This document shows, one piece after another, positions 1-11,157 of a DNA stretch of 64,000 bases (its first letter is position 1; each line of letters begins with the position of its first letter). The notes under the pieces are model-generated. The model worked only from the letters and a program-made list of their open reading frames with translations, was not told the origin of the DNA and did no database searches. A program made the position numbers and the translations under genes. This stretch comes from Theristus sp. LFF4_11 (lineage: Eukaryota; Nematoda; Chromadorea; Monhysterida; Xyalidae), in the NCBI GenBank assembly GCA_030248135.1, contig JASANC010001895.1, positions 1 through 64,000 of the forward strand, read 5' to 3'.

Positions 1-612
1 CTTGGTTTTTTCCAGCATCATTACACGTGTCAACGTTGACGATGTGTCATTGTCCTGCAAAACCGCGATAAAAATTACATTTGATTACAAGGGCATACAC
101 GCACAAGTATCAAGATCATGATTGCATATTTGTGAAAACTTTTATAGCATGCTGCCATCCAATGAAAAAAAGATCGAAACTGTTTGCGTTTCAAAATGTT
201 GACAGTTTCTTTTTCAAAAAAACAAGGTGTGCGACGCTGATGAATGGCGTTGTAATCGAATCAAGAAATCCGAAACCTGACAGTGATACTGATGCTGTGA
301 TGGTGACATAACGTTTCTGTAGTTAAATGCAGAAATATTTGTTGCAAAGCGCGTTTTGTTTATCCGAAAATCCGAAAATGAAGTACAAGTATCTAAATGC
401 AACAATCATGGCAAATAAAATAACAAAAACAACGACAATACGATTTTTGAAAAAAATTACAGACTATCCGCTGTTTCATCACCGGAAATTGATAAAAGTT
501 TCGGTCAATGATGCGCTTTCGAAAATATAGACTCGAAACGGGAATATGAAATCAAGCTCTCTATTTTGACCAGTAATAAAAAATATGCAAAAAACTCAAA
601 CGGCTAGAAATT

Positions 613-2167
613 TCACAGTGCGATATAAACAGAGGAGATATGTCGCGGTAAACGTGAAAAACACGAGTGGAAATGCGAATCTGCTAATTTTGTCAAGCAT
701 CTCGGCTCGGTGCGCGTAGCGTTTCGACGGTTCCATTCGTTCGGCCAACTGACGCACGGCCATCAGTCGGAGAGGTCGACCATTCTTGTGAGCTCATGCT
801 CATCCGTGTTGGTTGGGTTCGTGAAATGTTTGGTGTACTTTCGTTTGTACGTCCATTTCCTACGATTGTCGAAAACAGAAAGTTTGTCGATTTGACAATA
901 TGGAATATCTTTCATCTAAAAAACTCAATCACTTGCCACATCGCCGTCGCTCAGCAGCATCATTTTGTTCTTCGCTTCCATGCGTTCACTCTTTCGAACG
1001 AGCGTGTTCACAGCGGTGAACTCGATCAACGCGCCGAACAGAAACATGAGACAGACGGACATCCAGATGTCGAGCGCTTTCGCGTAGCCGACTTGCGGCA
1101 GTTGAAATGAAACCGGCCGCCTGAAAACGGCGGGCATTCATGAAGCAGTATGTGGTGACGTCACTAAATACTGTTTCATGAATGACGCTCAAGTAAACAA
1201 AAACATTCAGCGTCCCCGTCTCTTTTCGATTTCTAGAATTGCGCAAACTGAGTGATTTTTTTGGAAACTACAAATCACTGTGACCTGTGTTGACAGGGTC
1301 AATAAGGTTGTGACGCACAAGCCAACGCGTCCCGGCACTGAGGGTCGGGTCGATCCAGAACGAGATCCAACTGATACAGACGATACAGAACGTCGGCGCG
1401 TAGATCTGCAGGATGTACTGACTGGGAGCGCGAGAAATGAAACTCGGCCTTCAGGCAACTGTAGGATGCTGTAACAATGCTCAATTTATGCAAGCTAATG
1501 TATCGAATGTAAAAATGGAAAGAAAATAGAGGATAACGAACTGTTGTCATAGACGGCATTGCATATGACGGCCTTCGTTTGCTGTTTGTTCAACTTGAAG
1601 TCTGTCTCGGTGATGTCTGTGTTGACTTCGATCGGCTTTTGTCCGGCGTTCACTGCTGGTTTCCACTTTAGTCGAACAGTCTCGTCCGTGTTTCCGTACG
1701 TCAGCATGCGCAGCTCGCAGGTTTGCTCGTCGAACGGGTATTTTTTCAGTTGCAAATGGCACGCAACGATGGCGCTAATTCTGTTCAATCAAGTGATGCG
1801 CCGTTGAGTTTTGAGTTGAGCTTTAGCGGCATTCATGAATCAGTATTTAGTCACCGCTGTTATGTTGTAACATAGCTACACGTCACTGAAATACTGCTTC
1901 ATGAATGTTCCTTAAAGCTGTGATAAGATGGTTGGTATTTTCCGGTGATTCCGTCACCTGATACTTTTTCCTCCTCCATCGTTTTGTTCGTGGGGGTCGT
2001 TTATTTTCGTTACATCGATGTTTGGCGTCTTTCGAGTTCGCAAAGTAGATATCGGGACGCCATAGTTTCTTCACTTGCGACCATTCGGTGAACAAAGTCG
2101 GATGTCTTTCGTGCTTCAAGCGTTCATCTTGCCACTCTTCCACAAAGTACATGTCCAAACTGAAGTC
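613..2167 (-). pseudogene. Cys-loop receptor, tandem copy 1 (5'-truncated, frame-disrupted)
   Basis: This is the leftmost of three tandem copies of the 3' part of a ligand-gated ion channel gene. It aligns along its length with 3,307-4,876 and 6,169-7,739. The exon beginning DFSLDMYFVEEW, the Cys-loop exon (1,495-1,788 region), TM1/TM2, TM3 and TM4 segments are all recognisable. Unlike the other copies it has many small indels and substitutions inside exons: a scrambled stretch around 1,965-2,025 that destroys the segment after ANSKDAK, an extra base in the TM2 exon near 1,340, and lost or gained bases near 770 and 850 in the TM4 exon. It has no N-terminal exons before copy 2 begins. It is either a decaying pseudogene or a poorly polished assembly copy; indels in homopolymers and at many single sites make consensus error a serious alternative. 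Confidence 0.7.
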
Positions 2168-3306
2168 CTGCAGTGGAGGGCTCAGAGTACAGGGTGTCCC
2201 AAAAATCATTCCAAAAGTAAATGGCTCGTACGGCCGACTGGTTGCAAAAAGCCATGAAATTTGAAACACTTATAGAACTAAACTACACATTTTCTGGTTT
2301 TAATTTTTTTTCGTTTCTTCCGTGTTCAGCAACTATGCAGGGATTTGAAGAAAAATAACTGAAAAGTGTCTTGTTGCCAAACAAGTAACCAAACCAAAAC
2401 AACAAATGTTGTTTCAATAGAAGAAGTTTGGGAAAAATTACGCGCTTACGAAGGAGCAAACAGAAAATAACAGCGTTTATACGTGAACGTTTATATTGAA
2501 TCCACATGTTACCCAAACAGCGTTCTCTGCCAACTGGGTGCGCTCGTTTTCGCGGAGACAGAAACCATTCTGTAATTCAATTTTAGCATCATCTTTAGAA
2601 AAATGGTCGATTCCGAGATGCTAATGGTACTTACTCTCTTTCTTTTAAAGTAAAACTACAACACCGTTTTACAATTGTAAATTGCCTCTTGGGGTTTCGC
2701 TTGGTTTTTTTCCAGCATCATTACACGTGTCAACGTTGACGATGTGTCCTTGTCCTGCAAAACCGCGATAAAAATTACATTTGATTACAAGGGCATACAC
2801 GCACAAGTATCAAGATCATGATTGCATGTTGTGGCTTTTATAGCATGCTGCCATCCAATGAAAAAAAGATCGAAACTGTTTGCGTTTCAAAATGTTGACA
2901 GTTTCTTTTTCAAAAAAACAAGGTGTGCGACGCTGATGAATGGCGTTGTAATCGAATCGAAATCGAAACCTGACAGTGATACTGATGCTGTGATGGTGAC
3001 ATAACGTTTCTGTAGTTAAATGCAGAAATATTTGTTGCAAGCGCGTTTTGTTTATCCGAAAATCCGAAAATGAAGTACAAGTATCTAAATGCAACAATCA
3101 TGGCAAATAAAATAACAAAAACAACGACAATACGATTTTTGAAAAAAATTACAGACTATCCGCTGTTTCATCACCGGAAATTGATAAAAGTTTCGGTCAA
3201 TGATGCGCTTTCGAAAATATAGACTCCGGAAACGGGAATATGAAATCAAGCTCTCTATTTTGACCAGTAATAAAAAATATACAAAAAACTCAAACGGCTA
3301 GAAATT

Positions 3307-4876
3307 TCACAGTGCGATATAAACAAGGAGATATGTCGCGGTAAACGTGAAAAACACGAGTGGAAATGCGAATCTGCTAATTTTGTCAAGCATCGCGGCT
3401 CGGTGCGCGTAGCGTTTCGACGGTTCCATTCGTTCGGCCAACTGACGCACGGCCATCAGTCCGGAGAGGTCGACCATTCTTGTGAGCTCATGCTCATCCG
3501 TGTTGGTTGGGTTCGTGAAATGTTTGGTGTACTTTCGTTTGTCGTCCATTTCCTACGATTGTCGAAAACAGAAAGTTTGTCGATTTGACAATATGGAATA
3601 TTCTGCTTCATCCTAAAAAACTCAATCACTTGCCACATCGCCGTCGCTCAGCAGCATCATTTTGTTCTTCGCTTCCATGCGTTCACTCTTTCGAACGAGC
3701 GTGTTCACAGCGGTGAACTCGATCAACGCGCCGAACAGAAACATGAGACAGACGGACATCCAGATGTCGAGCGCTTTCGCGTAGCCGACTTGCGGCAGTT
3801 GAAATGAGAAACCGGCCGCCTGAAAACGGCGGGCATTCATGAAGCAGTATGTGGTGACGTCACTAAATACTGTTTCATGAATGACGCTCAAGTAAACAAA
3901 AACATTCAGCGTCCCCGTCTCTTTTCGATTTCTAGAATTGCGCAAACTGAGTGATTTTTGGAAACTACAAATCACTGTGACCTGTGTTGACAGGGTCAAT
4001 AGGGTTGTGACGCACAAGCCAACGCGTCCCGGCACTGAGGTCGGGTCGATCCAGAACGAGATCCAACTGATACAGACGATACAGAACGTCGGCGCGTAGA
4101 TCTGCAGGATGTACTGACTACGGGAGCGCGAGAAATGAAACTCGGCCTTCAGGCAACTGTAGGATGCTGTAACAATGCTCAATTTATGCAAGCTAATGTA
4201 TCGAATGTAAAAATGGAAAGAAAATAGAGGATAACGAACTGTTGTCATAGACGGCATTGCATATGACGGCCTTCGTTTGCTGTTTGTTCAACTTGAAGTC
4301 TGTCTCGGTGATGTCTGTGTTGACTTCGATCGGCTTTTGTCCGGCGTTCACTGCTGGTTTCCACTTTAGTCGAACAGTCTCGTCCGTGTTTCCGTACGTC
4401 AGCATGCGCAGCTCGCAGGTTTGCTCGTCGAACGGGTATTTTTTCAGTTGCAAATGGCACGCAACGATGGCGCTAATTCTGTTCAATCAAGTGATGCGCC
4501 GTTGAGTTTTGAGTTGAGCTTTAGCGGCATTCATGAATCAGTATTTAGTCACCGCTGTTATGTTGTAACATAGCTACACGTCACTGAAATACTGCTTCAT
4601 GAATGTTCCTTAAAGCTGTGATAAGATGGTTGGTATTTTCCGGTGATTCCGTCACCTGATACTCCATCGTATTCGTCCGTCCGGCTGAATTCGCATGTTC
4701 ATATTTGCCACGGTTACATCGTTGTATTTGGCGTCTTTCGAGTTCGCAAAGTAGATATCGGGACGCCATAGTTTCTTCACTTGCGACCATTCGGTGAACA
4801 AAATGTGCGGATGTCTTTCGTGCTTCAAGCGTTCATCTTGCCACTCTTCCACAAAGTACATGTCCAAACTGAAGTC
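3307..4876 (-). pseudogene. Cys-loop receptor, tandem copy 2 (5'-truncated, frames open)
   Basis: This is the second tandem copy, with exons at 4,656-4,876, 4,240-4,478, 3,982-4,166, 3,637-3,819 and 3,307-3,552. It appears identical in coding sequence to copy 3; the only difference I noticed is one T fewer in an intronic T-run near 3,957. All exon frames are open, from the DFSLDMYF exon through TM4 to a TGA at 3,307-3,309. It lacks the two preceding extracellular exons found upstream of copy 3, because the unit begins inside the mariner-like element at 4,899. On its own it therefore cannot encode a full receptor. It could be a non-functional duplicate, or an alternative 3' cassette reached by splicing from the N-terminal exons at 9,270-9,522. 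The near-identity to copy 3 means a very recent duplication or an assembly duplication. Confidence 0.7.
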
Positions 4877-6168
4877 CTGCAGTGGAGGGCTCAGAGTACA
4901 GGGTGTCCCAAAAAATCATTCCAAAAGTAAATGGCTCGTACGGCCGACTAGTTGCACGTAAAACCATGAAATTTGAAACACTTATAGAACTAAACTACAC
5001 ATTTTCTGGTTTTAATTTTTACCCCGAAATTCCATTTTTTTCAATCATATTTCAGCAGAAATGCGCAAAAACTCAAAAGTCACCAAAATTCAGCATTTTG
5101 ACATCAGGATAAACGTCATTGCCGTCACCGAGATTCTCATCTGACAGTGGCACAAGTTTATCTTCAGCTTTCTTCGTTTCTTCCGTGTTCAGCAACTATG
5201 CAGGGATTTGAAGAAAAATAACTGAAAAGTGTCTTGTTGCCAAACAAGTAACCAAACCAAAACAACAAATGTTGTTTCAATAGAAGAAGTTTGGGAAAAA
5301 TTACGCGCTTACGAAGGAGCAAACAGAAAATAACAGCGTTTATACGTGAACGTTTATATTGAATCCACATGTTACCCAAACAGCGTTCTCTGCCAACTGG
5401 GTGCGCTCGTTTTCGCGGAGACAGAAACCATTCTGTAATTCAATTTTAGCATCATCTTTAGAAAAATGGTCGATTCCGAGATGCTAATGGTACTTACTCT
5501 CTTTCTTTTAAAGTAAAACTACAACACCGTTTTACAATTGTAAATTGCCTCTTGGGGTTTCGCTTGGTTTTTTCCAGCATCATTACACGTGTCAACGTTG
5601 ACGATGTGTCCTTGTCCTGCAAAACCGCGATAAAAATTACATTTGATTACAAGGGCATACACGCACAAGTATCAAGATCATGATTGCATGTTGTGGCTTT
5701 TATAGCATGCTGCCATCCAATGAAAAAAAGATCGAAACTGTTTGCGTTTCAAAATGTTGACAGTTTCTTTTTCAAAAAAACAAGGTGTGCGACGCTGATG
5801 AATGGCGTTGTAATCGAATCGAAATCGAAACCTGACAGTGATACTGATGCTGTGATGGTGACATAACGTTTCTGTAGTTAAATGCAGAAATATTTGTTGC
5901 AAGCGCGTTTTGTTTATCCGAAAATCCGAAAATGAAGTACAAGTATCTAAATGCAACAATCATGGCAAATAAAATAACAAAAACAACGACAATACGATTT
6001 TTGAAAAAAATTACAGACTATCCGCTGTTTCATCACCGGAAATTGATAAAAGTTTCGGTCAATGATGCGCTTTCGAAAATATAGACTCCGGAAACGGGAA
6101 TATGAAATCAAGCTCTCTATTTTGACCAGTAATAAAAAATATACAAAAAACTCAAACGGCTAGAAATT

Positions 6169-9100
6169 TCACAGTGCGATATAAACAAGGAGATATGTCG
6201 CGGTAAACGTGAAAAACACGAGTGGAAATGCGAATCTGCTAATTTTGTCAAGCATCGCGGCTCGGTGCGCGTAGCGTTTCGACGGTTCCATTCGTTCGGC
6301 CAACTGACGCACGGCCATCAGTCCGGAGAGGTCGACCATTCTTGTGAGCTCATGCTCATCCGTGTTGGTTGGGTTCGTGAAATGTTTGGTGTACTTTCGT
6401 TTGTCGTCCATTTCCTACGATTGTCGAAAACAGAAAGTTTGTCGATTTGACAATATGGAATATTCTGCTTCATCCTAAAAAACTCAATCACTTGCCACAT
6501 CGCCGTCGCTCAGCAGCATCATTTTGTTCTTCGCTTCCATGCGTTCACTCTTTCGAACGAGCGTGTTCACAGCGGTGAACTCGATCAACGCGCCGAACAG
6601 AAACATGAGACAGACGGACATCCAGATGTCGAGCGCTTTCGCGTAGCCGACTTGCGGCAGTTGAAATGAGAAACCGGCCGCCTGAAAACGGCGGGCATTC
6701 ATGAAGCAGTATGTGGTGACGTCACTAAATACTGTTTCATGAATGACGCTCAAGTAAACAAAAACATTCAGCGTCCCCGTCTCTTTTCGATTTCTAGAAT
6801 TGCGCAAACTGAGTGATTTTTTGGAAACTACAAATCACTGTGACCTGTGTTGACAGGGTCAATAGGGTTGTGACGCACAAGCCAACGCGTCCCGGCACTG
6901 AGGTCGGGTCGATCCAGAACGAGATCCAACTGATACAGACGATACAGAACGTCGGCGCGTAGATCTGCAGGATGTACTGACTACGGGAGCGCGAGAAATG
7001 AAACTCGGCCTTCAGGCAACTGTAGGATGCTGTAACAATGCTCAATTTATGCAAGCTAATGTATCGAATGTAAAAATGGAAAGAAAATAGAGGATAACGA
7101 ACTGTTGTCATAGACGGCATTGCATATGACGGCCTTCGTTTGCTGTTTGTTCAACTTGAAGTCTGTCTCGGTGATGTCTGTGTTGACTTCGATCGGCTTT
7201 TGTCCGGCGTTCACTGCTGGTTTCCACTTTAGTCGAACAGTCTCGTCCGTGTTTCCGTACGTCAGCATGCGCAGCTCGCAGGTTTGCTCGTCGAACGGGT
7301 ATTTTTTCAGTTGCAAATGGCACGCAACGATGGCGCTAATTCTGTTCAATCAAGTGATGCGCCGTTGAGTTTTGAGTTGAGCTTTAGCGGCATTCATGAA
7401 TCAGTATTTAGTCACCGCTGTTATGTTGTAACATAGCTACACGTCACTGAAATACTGCTTCATGAATGTTCCTTAAAGCTGTGATAAGATGGTTGGTATT
7501 TTCCGGTGATTCCGTCACCTGATACTCCATCGTATTCGTCCGTCCGGCTGAATTCGCATGTTCATATTTGCCACGGTTACATCGTTGTATTTGGCGTCTT
7601 TCGAGTTCGCAAAGTAGATATCGGGACGCCATAGTTTCTTCACTTGCGACCATTCGGTGAACAAAATGTGCGGATGTCTTTCGTGCTTCAAGCGTTCATC
7701 TTGCCACTCTTCCACAAAGTACATGTCCAAACTGAAGTCCTGCAGTGGAGGGCTCAGAGTACAGGGTGTCCCAAAAAATCATTCCAAAAGTAAATGGCTC
7801 GTACGGCCGACTAGTTGCACGTAAAACCATGAAATTTGAAACACTTATAGAACTAAACTACACATTTTCTGGTTTTAATTTTTACCCCGAAATTCCATTT
7901 TTTTCAATCATATTTCAGCAGAAATGCGCAAAAACTCAAAAGTCACCAAAATTCAGCATTTTGACATCAGGATAAACGTCATTGCCGTCACCGAGATTCT
8001 CATCTGACAGTGGCACAAGTTTATCTTCAGCTTTATCTTCACTTGCTGTCATCATGTTCATCCTATCGGCCCTTCAGCTTCATTTTTCTGAGCTGCTCAA
8101 TGTGTTTTCCTTTGTTCTCAGTGAACGCCGACATTTGATGTTTTAAACTGATGATCACTTTCTCGTGCAGCGCCCGATCATCGTTGATTTCTTGCACACC
8201 ACTGCAATGGTGGGCAGTGGGCACCGTACGGTATACAATTTCCGACAGGTGCCCCCAAACACAGAAGTCAAAAGGCTTCAGGTTCAGACTTATCTCGGGC
8301 CATTCAATTCCGTCCTAGCGGCCGATCCAGCGGACCGATCACCGAACGACGCCGACAGCCACTCGCGCACTTGTTTGAATTTCCTCTTGACTTATGGGTT
8401 TGGGTTGGGGCACACCTGAAGGGAATTGAGCTCCGTTCGCGCGCCCACTACTGTCGAGGACTTGAAGAGCAAAATTCGCAGCAGCGTGCAAGAAATCAAC
8501 GATGATCGGGCGCTGCACCAGAAAGTGATCATCAGTTTCAAACATCGAATGTCGGCGTTCACTGACAACAAAAGAAAGCACATTGAGCAGCTAAGAAAAA
8601 TGAAACTGAAGGGCCGAGAGGATGAAAATGGTGACAGCAAGTGAAGATGGAGCTGAAGATGAACTTGTGCCACTGCCAGATGAGATACTCGATGACGACA
8701 ATGACGTTTGTCCTGATGTAAAAATGTTGAATTTTGGTGATTTTTGAGTTTTTGCGAATTTCTGCTGAAATAACATCGAAAAAGTGGAATTTCAAAATAA
8801 AAATTGAACACACAAAATGTATAGCTTAGTTTTTTAAGTGTTTCAAATTTCATGGCTTGACGTACAACTAGTCCGGCGTACCAGTCATTTACTTTTGTTA
8901 TGTTTTTTTGGGACACCCTGTATATATTGTGATGTGTTCTTTGTTTTAACGAGCCAGTGTGTAAGTTAGATTCAGGGAATTCACTACGCCATATTTAGTG
9001 GGGCGTGCTGAATTGACCGAAATTATGAACCCATGCAATCAGAGAATGGAGTTTACGATGTGAATAAAGTTGAATTGTTGCAGATTTTAGAGGAAAAAAC

Positions 9101-9522
9101 TGCTTTTCACACACCAAAATAAAACATCGGTTTTTCAGTGTACTTTTAACAACGCAGCCGCCAGGCAAAAACATTAGCACTCTGCGTCTCCCGAAACTCT
9201 TACATGAGTGCTGACATGCTGGTTCATGCATGCCCAAGTGAAGGCAGCTCTACAACTACTAGCACTTGCCATCGCTTTTATCTGTAGATTGCCAACGCTC
9301 TCCACGTACATGCTCACGTCGACGTCCGTGGCACTGCCTGCGGCGGAATTAAAACAAGTGGAAAAGCATAATTGTTTTTTCCAAATTGTTTCATTAGCTG
9401 AACACGTCTGCACAAGAGCAAGGAACCGACCGCTAAGTTTGTAGGCGTCGGGGTGTATAGTTGAGTCGTAGTCGGTCTCGCTCAACTTTTTCAGCCATTT
9501 TAGCGGTGAGAATATTTCACGG
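6169..9522 (-). CDS. Cys-loop ligand-gated anion-channel-like receptor (copy 3, the connected gene; signal-peptide exon not found)
   Basis: This is a pentameric ligand-gated channel subunit of the GluCl/GlyR/GABA class, acting in the plasma membrane. Exons that agree in phase are 9,431-9,522 (ending DAYKLS), 9,270-9,337 (VDVSMYVESVGNL), 7,519-7,739 (DMYFVEEWQDERL, KLWRPDIYFANSK), 7,103-7,341, 6,845-7,029, 6,499-6,681 and 6,169-6,414, about 410 residues. The Cys-loop is C-x13-C (CHLQLKKYPFDEQTC). A second pair, CNAVYDNTSYSC (C-x10-C), matches the second disulfide of GlyR/GluCl receptors and supports that splice junction. TM1 follows YILQIYAPTFC, TM2 is PGRVGLCVTTLLTLSTQ, TM3 starts near LPQVGYAKALDIWMSVC, and TM4 ends the protein (LVYIAL, stop at 6,169). 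The M3-M4 loop is short. The intron after KAM uses a GC donor. A mariner-like element and three short MITEs lie in or near its introns. Ligand and charge selectivity are inferred only from the family. Confidence 0.85.
6693..6750. mobile_element. Palindromic MITE family 1, receptor intron (short form)
   Basis: An almost perfect hairpin: GGCATTCATGAAGCAGTAT paired with a copy of ATACTGTTTCATGAATG around a central TGACGTCA. It sits in the intron between the TM2 and TM3 exons (6,682-6,844). Equivalent insertions are at 1,133-1,188 and 3,830-3,888 in the other tandem copies. No open reading frame. Related elements are listed separately. Confidence 0.8.
7388..7474. mobile_element. Palindromic MITE family 1, receptor intron (long form)
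   Basis: About 85 bp with inverted ends (GGCATTCATGAATCAGTATT and AATACTGCTTCATGAATG) and a central TAGCTACACGTCACT segment. It lies in the intron between 7,342 and 7,518. Tandem-copy equivalents are at 1,829-1,915 and 4,526-4,611. Confidence 0.8.
7762..8920. mobile_element. Tc1/mariner-like foldback element with long inverted arms
   Basis: The ends are perfect inverted CAGGGTGTCCC / GGGACACCCTG flanked by TA on both sides. Arms of roughly 440 bp (7,762-8,200 and about 8,470-8,920) are inverted copies of each other with moderate divergence. The right arm carries an open segment (about 8,435-8,644) reading VEDLKSKIRSSVQEIND, which resembles the C-terminal region of IS630/Tc1/mariner transposases; no catalytic domain is recognisable, so it is non-autonomous. 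It lies in the receptor intron between 7,740 and 9,269. Truncated left parts occur at 4,899-5,166 and 2,190-2,305 as a result of the tandem duplication. Confidence 0.75.
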
Positions 9523-9548
9523 CTGAAAGTTGATATTAGTAAGGGCGC

Positions 9549-9633
9549 ATTCATGAAGACACATTTAGTGACCACATAGCTCTGTTTTAACACACAGCTA
9601 CGCGTCACTAAATACTGCTTTATGAATGCCGCT
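9549..9633. mobile_element. Palindromic MITE family 1, upstream of receptor exon
   Basis: The same family: GCATTCATGAAG at the left, CACAGCTACGCGTCACTAAATACTGC in the centre-right, and CATGAATGCCGC at the right. It lies just upstream of the first recognised receptor exon (9,522), probably in the preceding intron. Confidence 0.75.
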
Positions 9634-10887
9634 TAGGACAGAATGCGGTGTGAACGATAACATCATCAAACACAAGACAACCTCCAATGTAAATATAAAC
9701 AAAAACAAGCCTTTCGTTATTGCGTTGAACAACTTCGTTTGTAAGCTCCGCTCGATAGAACTGACAACACCAGCAAATTACCAAAATGTATTCGTTAAAA
9801 TTCGCCATTTCGCAGTTTTCTGATAGGAACACAGGATACGCACATGTATCGTCACATTGGTGTTGGTGCTGTGAATATGGCAAGGAGCAGTACCAGATAG
9901 TGTGTGATATTCAAATGAGATTTGAGGCAACTGGAGCGTTCGAACGTTTGCAGTCAGCTATTTTTTAATTTCAGTCATTGCTTCTTTTCGTTTTTGGTTA
10001 GTACGTGGTTGGTTAGTAATAAGGTTAGTACATGCGTGGCGCAACAATAAAAAATACGCAAGTAGTTTTAACAAAGTGGTCCGATTCACAGGATTTAGCT
10101 CTAGTTAACCCCAAAATCAGTTCGTGTTAATATGAAGAAGTAAAACGCGTAACTCAAGAATGGTATCTGTTCAATGCTTGCCAAAAAAATACCAAAAGCG
10201 TTGTGATTTACAAAACTAGTGATCTTAAGTGACCTCTTTTTTGATTTGCGCGGTTTGTTTATTTTTTACGGTTTTTGGAGAAGATCACTTGAGAGTATAA
10301 CACTAGCTGACGTCAAAAATGCAGGCCCCAAAGTGGTTGTTTCACTTGACAGTTTTGTCTTGATCATGGGCATATTTATCGCAAGATGAATTGACAGCTG
10401 ACAGAAAAAATAGATGAATAACGGGTTAAACGTGGAAAAAATGGCTCTGGCTGAACCGCAGCATCAGTTGTAGTTAGTTTTTGCTCTACAACATGTGGTG
10501 TTTTTAACCGATCTAAAAGTTCGGTTGGACCAAAAACAGATTTGTGAGCACGTTTGTTCGTATTGTTTCATTTAGTAAACATAAAAAGAAACGAACGATA
10601 AGTTTAACGAAAGCGTGCGAAATTTCACGTCGCCATTGACATAAAAATGGCCCAAGCTGCTGTTTCCACACGTAACAACATGAATAAGCTGAATTGAATA
10701 TGATCTGTGTTGAGCATGAGTACATTTGAATGTGTTCATGAAAGTTAATATAAAAAGCTTAATGTAACTGAACAAATCAATATTGAATTGAATTTTAAAT
10801 TACATTTCTGAAGATGAGAATGCGATGCAATGTTGGAAAAACTGTCAGTAACTATTGTAGCTCCAATAATAACTGGACTGCATTTGT
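9634..10887. other. Non-coding stretch; no supported gene
   Basis: AT-rich sequence with only short, unsupported open frames. The missing signal-peptide exon of the receptor should lie here or further right. A minus-strand frame near 9,620-9,822 starts with a short hydrophobic run (ILVICWCC), but it offers no donor in the required phase, so it is not called. Confidence 0.5.
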
Positions 10888-11157
10888 TACAGTTTGGCCG
10901 AATAAATGAGGCAGTTCATCAAGGCGGGATCAGCCGCAGACTAGGAGTTGTCTTTTTCAAAAAAGCCAACGTATTTCCCAATCATGTGCACAAGGGATAA
11001 AGAATGAATAGAATAGCGCGGATAATCCATTAGTTTAAAAAAAACGCGTCAAATTTGGCACACAATTCAGTTTCTGAACGTCTTTTTTCTTTTATTCAAA
11101 ATTCGCGCGCTCCTTGCACCCTGAAAAAAACTGCCATGTTTAACCGGCCATACCGTA
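10888..11157. mobile_element. MITE family 2 (TIR TACxGTxTGGCCG)
   Basis: About 270 bp. The left end TACAGTTTGGCCG and the right end, read in reverse as TACGGTATGGCCG, form imperfect terminal inverted repeats. Internal motifs (GGCGGGATCAGCCGCAGACTAGGAGTTG and CGCGCGCTCCTTGCACCCTG regions) recur in inverted orientation at 38,602-38,886. No coding capacity. Confidence 0.65.

Larger units (their letters stand above)
1..8029. repeat. Tandem triplication of a receptor-gene segment
   Basis: Three head-to-tail copies are visible: the window start to about 2,305, about 2,306-5,166, and 5,167-8,029. The copy 2 to copy 3 period is 2,862-2,863 bp; copy 1 to copy 2 is about 2,693 bp because copy 1 carries a shorter piece of the terminal mariner-like element. 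Each unit holds about 1 kb of 3' flank, five receptor exons, and the first part of the transposable element. The junction at 5,166/5,167 joins the interior of the element (TTCAGCTT) directly to the 3' flank (TCTTCGTTTC), which locates the breakpoint. The left border is outside the window. Confidence 0.9.

Noticed and set aside
8165..8419. Transposase catalytic domain in the mariner-like element
   Set aside because: I could not find the DDE/D spacing or conserved WxxxxP-type motif; only a short C-terminal-like segment is recognisable.
9620..9883. Candidate signal-peptide exon of the receptor gene
   Set aside because: A hydrophobic run is present, but there is no splice donor in the phase needed to join the exon starting at 9,522.
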